5,561 nt of DNA from JAXGPF01 sp964463985 (GTDB lineage Bacteria > Verrucomicrobiota > Kiritimatiellia > JAAZAB01): NCBI GenBank assembly GCA_964463985.1, contig CAYXEK010000196.1, positions 1 to 5,561 of the forward strand, in the 5' to 3' direction. Position 1 is the stretch's first letter. Every line of letters begins with the position of its first letter. The notes below the pieces were generated by a model. It ran no database searches, was not told the DNA's origin, and worked only from the letters and a program-made list of their open reading frames with translations. This document shows, one piece after another, positions 1 through 5,561 of the stretch. Both the position numbers and the translations under genes were made by a program.

Positions 1-25
1 CGGGAAAACGGCAGATTAATTTTGG

Positions 26-55
26 TTGACGCCTGGCGGTTATAGACCGCATACT
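26..55 (+). promoter_or_regulatory. Putative sigma70-like promoter for the two-gene unit
   Basis: TTGACG at 26-31 matches 5 of 6 bases of the -35 consensus. CATACT at 50-55 matches 4 of 6 of the -10 consensus, with an 18-bp spacer. Transcription would start near 62 and leave a leader of about 50 nt before the ATG at 114. No other pair in the 113-nt leader looked as good. The assignment is by consensus only; phyla of this type may use somewhat different promoter sequences. Confidence 0.4.
36..50. promoter_or_regulatory. Inverted repeat between the promoter boxes, possible operator
   Basis: GCGGT (36-40) and ACCGC (46-50) are perfect inverted copies around the 5-nt centre TATAG. The repeat lies in the spacer of the proposed promoter and touches its -10 box, where a bound repressor would block RNA polymerase. 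Five-base arms are short enough to arise by chance in GC-rich DNA, and no regulator gene is present in the window. Confidence 0.2.
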
Positions 56-113
56 TATTGAGCTGCTTGTACAATTCATTACCAGTCAGATCAGATTCCC
101 GGAAACAAACACG

Positions 114-3100
114 ATGAAAAACCACACGCGCAATCTCTTCTTGTCTGCCGCCATTCTGGGTCTGCAGCTTGCGTCAGCCAGGGCGTATGACCGGCCGCAA
201 ATCCAGGTTCCCCGAACTGACACCCCGCCGGTGATTGACGGCATCCCGGATGATCCCTGCTGGGAAACCGCCTGGGTCAGCCGGGCATTTTACGATTTTG
301 AATTCAAAAAAACCAATTGCGCTCCCAATGCCGATACGGCGGCGCGCATGCTGACCGACGGCCATTGGCTCTATATCGCATTTGACTGCCGGCATCCCGA
401 CCCCGCGGACATGCAGGCCAAGGTGGCCGAAAATTTCGGCGGCAACGTTTACGGCGATGAATGCATAAAAATCTTTTTGAATCCCGGCCTGGACGACGAC
501 CGCCAGGTGTTCCGCTATGTTCTGAACTTCCGAAACGCGCATGAACTCAAACGCATGCTGTCCGCCGCAGCGGGCCAACCCGCCATCTCCTGGCCGTCGG
601 CCACGCACGTCAACCCCAAAGGCTGGACGGCCGAACTGGCCATCCCGTTGTTCGATCTGGCCGGTTATGGCGACCTGCAACAGGCATGGCTGAACATATT
701 CCGCAAAAAACTGGTGAAAAAATACGATCAATTCGCGGTGGAAATCGGCTTTGATGAGCATGTCAGCACGCTCGCGCCGACCTCGGAATGGACCAGGCGT
801 TCAGAAATGGCCCTGATAACCGGGTTGGATGGCGCGCTGAAGCCGGATTTCCCGCTGGTAGTAAATGCGGGCAATGTGTCCGTCGGCGAACTTTACGAAT
901 CTGACGGGCAGATGTGTTACGACGTCAATCTCACGCTGCAAGCCATGACCGCCGCCACCGGCGCGGTCGCAGTGGCGGTGATCGAGAAAACCGGCGGCGC
1001 CGAACGGCGCATTACCGCACAGTTTCCCGTGAATTCCCGCCAGGTTTTCCCGGCCGTCATTGAAGTGCCGGTGGCGGGCATCGGCCAGCGCGATATAGAC
1101 GTGATGCTGCTCGATCCGGACACGCGGATGCCATTCCAGACCTGGCAGATCAGGAATGCGTCCGGCTTCGAAGTCCTGCACGCCATGGCGCGCCTGAATT
1201 ATTACACCGGCGAAACAAACGCTGAGGCGCTCTATGAAATCGGCATGCCGGAAAAGATGCTGGCGGACAAATTCCTCGTCGTCCGCGACCGGGCCGGCCG
1301 GCAGCTTGCGCGCCAGCCGGCTACGGCTGCGAAGGGACGGGTAAGTTTTCCGACGGCAGACATTCCGGTCGCCCGCCAAATCCTGAACCTCGCTTTGGAA
1401 GACCAGGGCGGCCGCAAAATCTTCAATGTGGATTTCGATTTCGTCAAATGCGCGTCGGCGCCGGGGCGGGAATGGAAAATTGACCGGGCGCGCGGCGGCG
1501 CGCTGCTGCATGATGGACAGCCTTTCTTCCCGCTCGGTTTCTGCATGGATGTGGACGACGCCCAGTACCGCGAAATCGCCGCGGCCGGATTCAACACTGT
1601 CCTGTGGTGGACCGATCTCGGTTTGGGCAAATACCCGGCGCCGATGACTCCGGGCGATTTCATCAAGGTGGCGGAGTTGGCCGGGAAACACGGCTTGATG
1701 CTGATGGTCCGCCCGGAAAAAACCGCCAATCGCGCGGCGGAAATGGCCAGCCTGAAAAAATATTTCCCGGGGGATGAATATTCGCAGGCCCTGGCCAAGT
1801 TGGAGCGCGGTTTTCTGCACTGGAAATACCTGGCCATTGCCGGCGCAACACCCTGGAACCGACTCGCCCGCGCGCAGCGCAATGAAATCGCCGCGGACTG
1901 GATGGAACTGCACCTGCCGCTGATGCTGGACAATGTCAAGGCGGTATGTGACATGCCGAATCTGATGGCGTACAACACGCTGGATGAGCCGCCCGAATTC
2001 CGGGAAGCCGACCTGGATGTTGAATTGAACCGCATGACCGACGCCATCCGCGAGGTTGATCCTTACCGCCCGGTCTTCGTGATTTATTCCTCCAAGATTC
2101 CGGGTGGAGCGAAATACACCGACTTTGCCGACGCGCTGGGCACCGATCCGTACTGGATTCCCGGCGGCAATCCGCCGCGGGGCAGCATCAACTGGGTGTC
2201 ATGCGTTACGGCGCGCACCGCCCAACGCGCCCGGGAAAAAGGATTGCTTCCCTGGACCGTGCCCATGTCGTCGCTGTGGAGCGCGTCCCAGAAACGGATG
2301 ATTTCCGGCCCGGAACAAGTCTGCCAGTCCTACCTGGCTTTGATCCACGGCACGCGCGGCATTATCTATTTCACGCACGGGTTGATCAATACCGCAGGGC
2401 AATGGCAGGGCTTGCAGACGGTCGCGCAGCGCATCAACGCCATGACCCCGGCCCTGGCCGGGCCCGACCCGGAACAGGAGATTGCCTATACCCCCGGCAA
2501 TTGGGCGCCGCTGCGCGATGAAGTCCCGGATGTGCAATGCCGCCTGATGCGGTTTCCCGACGGGCGGTACGTCCTGCTCGCCGCCAATGTCCGGCGCTCG
2601 CCGGTTGAAATCTCCGTTGCGGTCAAGGGCCTGGCGGATAAAACGTTGAACGATCTTTTTGACGGCAAGCTGGGCGCGATCAAGGATGGCGCGTTTCATG
2701 ACGCGCTCCCCGCGCGCGGCGTGCGGTCGTATGTCTTCAACGATATCGCCGGCAGCGAACCGGTGCGAATTTCCGTTGCCATTGCGCCGCAAGGCGGGGA
2801 AGGACCGGTGGAATCCGGGTATGACAGCGAAGGCCGGATCGGCTTCAAGAATATTCTGCCGAATCCGAGCTTTGAACTGGAAAGCGTCGCCGGCTGGCCG
2901 GATTATTACACGCCGCACGGACCGCCCCAGGGAGGCGGCATCCGCATCGGCGCCACCGGCGCTGCCGTCGGGCTGACCACCAACCAGCCGTTTCATGGCG
3001 ATAAATGCCTGTATATCGCCGGTTCCTACGGCAATATTTACTGGAAAACCGGCCCGCAACTCCCGGCAGCCCAAACCTATGTGTTTTCGTTTTACGCGCG

Positions 3101-3359
3101 TACGGAATCGCCCGGGCCGGTCAAGTTGTGGTTCCAATCCGGCATGTTCGAAGGCGGGCATCGGCAATTCGTCGAAATCTCCGGCAATGCCTGGCGGCGT
3201 TACCATCTGCGGGTTATTATACCGGCGCGCTACCGGACCCATAACGCGGTCGCCATGCTGCTGCTGGCCGGCGGCGACCGTATCCAGGCAACCGGCCCGG
3301 TATTTCTGGACGCCCTGCAACTCGAACCCGGACTGGAACCGACGGAATTCGAACCATGA
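114..3359 (+). CDS. Secreted multidomain glycoside hydrolase-like protein (CBM9-like, (beta/alpha)8 barrel, CBM4/9-like)
   Basis: A 1081-residue exported protein, probably acting on an extracellular polysaccharide. Residues 1-24 form a signal peptide ending A-R-A. About 30-235 resembles a CBM9-like sugar-binding domain: PPVIDGIPDDPCW at the start, GDECIKIFLNP, GWTAELAIP. About 245-450 looks like beta-sandwich filler. About 460-780 reads as a (beta/alpha)8 barrel: opening FFPLGFCM, FNTVLWW, GLMLMVRP, then LMAYNTLDEP (D624, E625) at strand 4, DPYW (D678) at strand 6, and HGTRGIIYFTHG at strand 8. About 785-875 is a beta domain of the kind that follows such barrels. About 912-1081 resembles a CBM4/9 jelly roll, from NILPNPSFE to VFLDALQLEPG. 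E625 fits the clan GH-A acid/base position, but no acid is seen at strand 7, so catalysis is unproven. The ATG at 114 follows GGAAA by 8 nt, a weak ribosome site, and begins the signal peptide. Family and substrate are not assigned. Confidence 0.88.
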   Translation: MKNHTRNLFLSAAILGLQLASARAYDRPQIQVPRTDTPPVIDGIPDDPCWETAWVSRAFYDFEFKKTNCAPNADTAARMLTDGHWLYIAFDCRHPDPADMQAKVAENFGGNVYGDECIKIFLNPGLDDDRQVFRYVLNFRNAHELKRMLSAAAGQPAISWPSATHVNPKGWTAELAIPLFDLAGYGDLQQAWLNIFRKKLVKKYDQFAVEIGFDEHVSTLAPTSEWTRRSEMALITGLDGALKPDFPLVVNAGNVSVGELYESDGQMCYDVNLTLQAMTAATGAVAVAVIEKTGGAERRITAQFPVNSRQVFPAVIEVPVAGIGQRDIDVMLLDPDTRMPFQTWQIRNASGFEVLHAMARLNYYTGETNAEALYEIGMPEKMLADKFLVVRDRAGRQLARQPATAAKGRVSFPTADIPVARQILNLALEDQGGRKIFNVDFDFVKCASAPGREWKIDRARGGALLHDGQPFFPLGFCMDVDDAQYREIAAAGFNTVLWWTDLGLGKYPAPMTPGDFIKVAELAGKHGLMLMVRPEKTANRAAEMASLKKYFPGDEYSQALAKLERGFLHWKYLAIAGATPWNRLARAQRNEIAADWMELHLPLMLDNVKAVCDMPNLMAYNTLDEPPEFREADLDVELNRMTDAIREVDPYRPVFVIYSSKIPGGAKYTDFADALGTDPYWIPGGNPPRGSINWVSCVTARTAQRAREKGLLPWTVPMSSLWSASQKRMISGPEQVCQSYLALIHGTRGIIYFTHGLINTAGQWQGLQTVAQRINAMTPALAGPDPEQEIAYTPGNWAPLRDEVPDVQCRLMRFPDGRYVLLAANVRRSPVEISVAVKGLADKTLNDLFDGKLGAIKDGAFHDALPARGVRSYVFNDIAGSEPVRISVAIAPQGGEGPVESGYDSEGRIGFKNILPNPSFELESVAGWPDYYTPHGPPQGGGIRIGATGAAVGLTTNQPFHGDKCLYIAGSYGNIYWKTGPQLPAAQTYVFSFYARTESPGPVKLWFQSGMFEGGHRQFVEISGNAWRRYHLRVIIPARYRTHNAVAMLLLAGGDRIQATGPVFLDALQLEPGLEPTEFEP

Positions 3360-4657
3360 ACAGCATCTGCCGGATACTGGCGTTATTAGCCCTGGTCGTT
3401 TTCGGCCGGCCGGCCTGGCCGGCCGTGGAATATTGTCCCGCCACGGACACCATCCGCGTGGCGGATTACCCGGCGGATTTCCCCTGCACGCCCCGGATGC
3501 TGGCGCGCATTGACCGGACTTTCGGCTGGGGGCGCGTTCATGCGGATGCCGACGGCAAGACCTTCACGGTGGCCGCCAACCTGGTCATCGGATGGAATGA
3601 CGGCAGCAGCACCTTTTTCCAGATCGGCGATGCCGATTGTCCCGACGAAATTCTGGTCGTGCAGGGCGAGGTGCGGGTTTACCCCAACTGGCTGGCGGGC
3701 GAAAATTGCGAAATGTTCCCGGGAAAACCCACCCAGTCGTGGATGCTGCGCCGGACCGGCCTGATCAACCGGCTGCAACTGGGCTCGGCCGATAACCCGG
3801 CCATCCATGGCGCGCTGCTGCTGGAAAAACATGCCCGCGGCCCATGCCGCCTGGTAATCGGCGGTTTTCATGGCGTCTCCTCCAAAAACGCCGGCGGGCA
3901 GTTGCTGGTCTATAACAGCCTGATATCCTCCCGGGGCGATGATCCGATTGAAGCGGCCTACATGGGCGGAATTGACCGGCTGGAATTGATCGGCGCCACG
4001 GTGCGGGGATTCCAGGGCGTCTTTGGCAGAATGCTGGGCAGCGGCACATATTTGAACAGCCGTTTTGAAAAATGCGGCGCCGCCGTTACCGGGACTTACC
4101 AGGCGGAAGTCCGGGATTGTACCTTTCAGGATTGCGGCACGGCCGTGTCCGTCACCCGCGACGGCGTTTTGTATGATTGCCGGTTTTCCGGCAACCGCCT
4201 GAATTGGGCGTTGAATCATCGCGGCCGCCTGGTGGCGGTGGACTGCGTCGTGGATGATTGGGGCAGGGGAACCTATTCCACTAACCAGACCGCTTTTGTC
4301 GTTTCCAAGCGGCATGTTATCGTCAAGATTGCCGGGCGGGACGGATCTCCGGTCCCCGGGGCTTTAGTGGAGGCGGTGCCGGAAGGCACTTCCCCGGTTC
4401 CGGCGCCCGAATTCGACATCCTGCATGCGGTTGCCGGGGATGACGGCCGTACGCCCGGTTCCGGCGCAAATGGGGCGCTGTTGTTAAGCGAACGATTGAT
4501 CCGGGCCGGCGCTCAGGACGGCAACCTTCCCGGGCATCTCAAGTATTACTACACAATCAAGGCATCCGCCGGCAACCGCGCGGGAGCGTTGAAAAACTTT
4601 GCCCCGCGAGCGACCTGGGAAGAGCTTGAATTGATTATCGAAAATCGAAATCATTAG
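3356..4657 (+). CDS. Secreted right-handed beta-helix protein with C-terminal Ig/carboxypeptidase-regulatory-like domain
   Basis: A 433-residue exported protein of unknown function. Residues 1-23 look like a signal peptide (hydrophobic core ILALLALVVF, end near WPA), although Trp at -3 makes the cleavage site atypical. About 24-160 is an unrecognised cysteine-containing region (C27, C44, C95, C118), possibly the helix cap. About 165-305 is a right-handed beta-helix: N234-S235, D254-C255, D274-C275 and D296-C297 repeat at 20, 20 and 22 residues. About 317-430 starts VIVKIAGRDGSPVPGALVEA, as in carboxypeptidase-regulatory/Ig-like folds. Its ATG overlaps the upstream TGA as ATGA, with GGAA 8 nt before the ATG but inside the upstream gene, so translation is probably coupled. 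Beta-helices include pectate lyases and other polysaccharide lyases and hydrolases, but also non-enzymatic adhesins. No catalytic set was recognised, so a binding or structural role is equally possible. Confidence 0.85.
   Translation: MNSICRILALLALVVFGRPAWPAVEYCPATDTIRVADYPADFPCTPRMLARIDRTFGWGRVHADADGKTFTVAANLVIGWNDGSSTFFQIGDADCPDEILVVQGEVRVYPNWLAGENCEMFPGKPTQSWMLRRTGLINRLQLGSADNPAIHGALLLEKHARGPCRLVIGGFHGVSSKNAGGQLLVYNSLISSRGDDPIEAAYMGGIDRLELIGATVRGFQGVFGRMLGSGTYLNSRFEKCGAAVTGTYQAEVRDCTFQDCGTAVSVTRDGVLYDCRFSGNRLNWALNHRGRLVAVDCVVDDWGRGTYSTNQTAFVVSKRHVIVKIAGRDGSPVPGALVEAVPEGTSPVPAPEFDILHAVAGDDGRTPGSGANGALLLSERLIRAGAQDGNLPGHLKYYYTIKASAGNRAGALKNFAPRATWEELELIIENRNH
3403..3425 (+). other. All-GC hairpin in signal-peptide codons of the beta-helix gene
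   Basis: CGGCCGGCC (3403-3411) and GGCCGGCCG (3417-3425) are perfect reverse complements around a 5-nt loop, giving a 9-bp stem of G-C pairs only. It begins 47 nt after the A of the start codon, covering the codons for G17-R-P-A-W-P-A23 at the end of the signal peptide. As mRNA it should be very stable. There is no U-tract, so it is not an intrinsic terminator. It may slow ribosomes or be a by-product of GC-rich codon choice for Gly, Arg, Pro and Ala. Confidence 0.55.
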
Positions 4658-4665
4658 CCGATTTC
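4647..4665 (-). terminator. Weak hairpin at the convergent gene ends
   Basis: GAAATC (4647-4652) and GATTTC (4660-4665) pair perfectly around a 7-nt loop that contains the TAG stop of the + strand beta-helix gene. Read on the - strand, the stem is followed by a T-rich stretch including GATTTTCG, so it could help end transcription of the - strand gene, whose stop codon is about 130 nt upstream. The stem is A/T-rich and the tract is broken, so this is a weak candidate. No better terminator was seen in 4658-4797, which holds only short palindromes such as CCATGCATGG (4773-4782). Confidence 0.2.
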
Positions 4666-4797
4666 AAAACTCGCGTTTGGAAGAATCCGGTTTCCAGCAG
4701 TCGGAATTGCAGATTAATTGACCGGCGCGCATTCGGCCGGAACTGGCGGTTGGTTTGGCCAATGGCTAATTTCCATGCATGGGGCGGAGATGGACGG

Positions 4798-5561
4798 TCA
4801 CCGAATCGCAAAGATTGTGCCGCTGTTTAAAATAAACTCATAGCAGCCGATGTCCGTCAGATGCCAGGCGGGATCCAGCCGCGGATTGCCGGCCAAATCC
4901 GTGGCGTCATCCATCCAGGATTGGTATGCGCCCTGGTTGACGCAGGGCGAAGATTTCGGCAGACGGTAATCCGCAAGCAGTTGCGGATTGTTGGTAATGA
5001 TGCCGTCGCCCCAGGCCGCATGCGTGCTTTCCGGCGTGGTGCAGGTGTAGGTAATCGTGGAATTGTCGAAATTCCCCCCGCTCCAGTTGGATGTTTCGCC
5101 TTCCGAGTTCAGGTTGCCGTAAATGATCGTATTTATCACCGTCCGCACAGGGTGTCCGCTGTAGGTATAAAACCAGATGCCGCCGGTGCCGCCCGCAAAG
5201 GTGGCGACGTTGTTTGCGATCGTGCAAGATTCCATAGTTCCTGCATTGAACTCTATCACGCCCAGACTTGAACTGTTGTTGGTGTTCCCCGCAATCAAAC
5301 AGTTCCTTAAACTTGAATCGGTCCCGAAATAAATCGCGGCGCCGCGTCCGCCAAGATTGCCTTCAATCCGGCAATTGATGGCGGAAGAATCCGCCAGACC
5401 CAACGTCGAGCCGGTGCTGGAGTTGCCAATTAAATCAGAATGCGTGATGGTGCCCCGGGAACTATATACGGCGCTGCCAGTAAAGCCTGCATTGGCGCGG
5501 AATACGCATCCGGAGACAATCCGGCCGCGATCTATGAAATTGACGGATATTCCGGCGCCGG
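4798..5561 (-). CDS. Right-handed beta-helix protein with choice-of-anchor Q-like C-terminus (partial, start outside the window)
   Basis: The C-terminal 253 residues of a larger surface or secreted protein; the frame stays open to the right edge with no ATG, so the N-terminus is missing. A TTG at 5403-5401 could be mistaken for a start, but the codons upstream continue the same repeats. Six rungs of the pattern C/S/T-x-I/L/F-x-G/A/N-N are visible: CVFRAN, SDLIGN, CRIEGN, CLIAGN, CTIANN and TIIYGN. The first five are spaced 22-25 residues, as in PbH1-type beta-helices. The end matches the choice-of-anchor Q type: NNPQLLADYRLPKSSPCVNQG, then TDLAGNPRLD and DIGCYEF, with an 11-residue tail and a TGA stop. 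The role is unknown; such proteins are thought to be surface-attached or exported. It converges on the + strand genes with a 140-nt gap, so it is a separate transcription unit. It may be part of a large paralogous family. Confidence 0.85.
   Translation of the reverse strand, partial: GAGISVNFIDRGRIVSGCVFRANAGFTGSAVYSSRGTITHSDLIGNSSTGSTLGLADSSAINCRIEGNLGGRGAAIYFGTDSSLRNCLIAGNTNNSSSLGVIEFNAGTMESCTIANNVATFAGGTGGIWFYTYSGHPVRTVINTIIYGNLNSEGETSNWSGGNFDNSTITYTCTTPESTHAAWGDGIITNNPQLLADYRLPKSSPCVNQGAYQSWMDDATDLAGNPRLDPAWHLTDIGCYEFILNSGTIFAIR

Noticed and set aside
1..45. Possible C-terminus of an upstream gene (frame 1 reads RENGRLILVDAWRL then TAG at 43-45)
   Set aside because: Fourteen residues are too few to support a gene. 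The stretch also contains the proposed -35 box and a word repeated in the other intergenic region, so non-coding is at least as likely.
801..1913. Long open frame on the - strand opposite the large + strand gene; a similar one at 2199-3320
   Set aside because: Both lie fully opposite a gene with clear domains and a signal peptide. The translations are rich in Arg, His, Gly and Ala without recognisable motifs, as expected from GC-rich antisense frames.
4722..4740. CCGGC/GCCGG hairpin in the gap between the convergent genes as an intrinsic terminator
   Set aside because: Only five base pairs with a 9-nt loop and no T-tract on either side; this kind of GC palindrome is frequent across the window.
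4861..5271. Open frame of 136 codons on the + strand opposite the beta-helix gene
   Set aside because: It is antisense to a frame with clear repeats and a recognised C-terminal motif, and shows no motif or ribosome site of its own.
5401..5403. TTG on the - strand as the start of the choice-of-anchor Q-like gene
   Set aside because: The same frame continues upstream without a stop to the window edge and encodes two more beta-helix rungs (CVFRAN, SDLIGN), so the real start is outside the window.
1..5561. CRISPR, tRNA, rRNA, insertion sequence, defence or toxin-antitoxin module
   Set aside because: No spaced direct repeats, cloverleaf, transposase motif, terminal inverted repeats or small paired genes were seen.

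Overview
The window is GC-rich and carries two complete secreted-protein genes on the + strand and the 3' part of a third secreted-type gene on the - strand, converging on the first two. Large extracellular proteins built from carbohydrate-binding beta-sandwiches, a glycosidase-like barrel and right-handed beta-helices, next to a beta-helix protein with a 'choice-of-anchor Q'-like C-terminus, are typical of the Planctomycetes-Verrucomicrobia-Lentisphaerae-Kiritimatiellae group of polysaccharide-feeding bacteria. That placement is inferred from protein style only; no taxonomic marker gene is present.

Layout: 1-113 is a leader with a plausible sigma70-like promoter (TTGACG, 18 bp, CATACT) and a small inverted repeat between the two boxes. 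114-3359 (+) encodes a 1081-residue exported multidomain protein: a CBM9-like domain, beta-sandwich-like middle segments, a glycoside-hydrolase-like (beta/alpha)8 barrel with a DEP motif at strand 4, a beta domain, and a C-terminal CBM4/9-like jelly roll. 3356-4657 (+) overlaps it by ATGA and encodes a 433-residue exported right-handed beta-helix protein with a C-terminal Ig/carboxypeptidase-regulatory-like domain. 4658-4797 is a short gap between convergent genes. 4798-5561 (-) is the C-terminal 253 residues of another beta-helix protein, open at the right edge.

Inferred working model: the first two genes form one translationally coupled unit for handling an extracellular glycan. The large protein would bind and perhaps cleave the glycan, and the beta-helix protein would bind, display or cut it. 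Substrate and chemistry cannot be read from the sequence. The barrel has a good candidate acid at strand 4 but no acidic residue at the usual strand-7 nucleophile position, so it is either an unusual hydrolase or a non-catalytic relative. I found no RNA gene, transposon, CRISPR array, or defence or mobile module. The most unusual items are the barrel's active-site layout, the coupled beta-helix partner with its exact 20-residue rungs, and a 9-bp all-GC hairpin inside that partner's signal-peptide codons.
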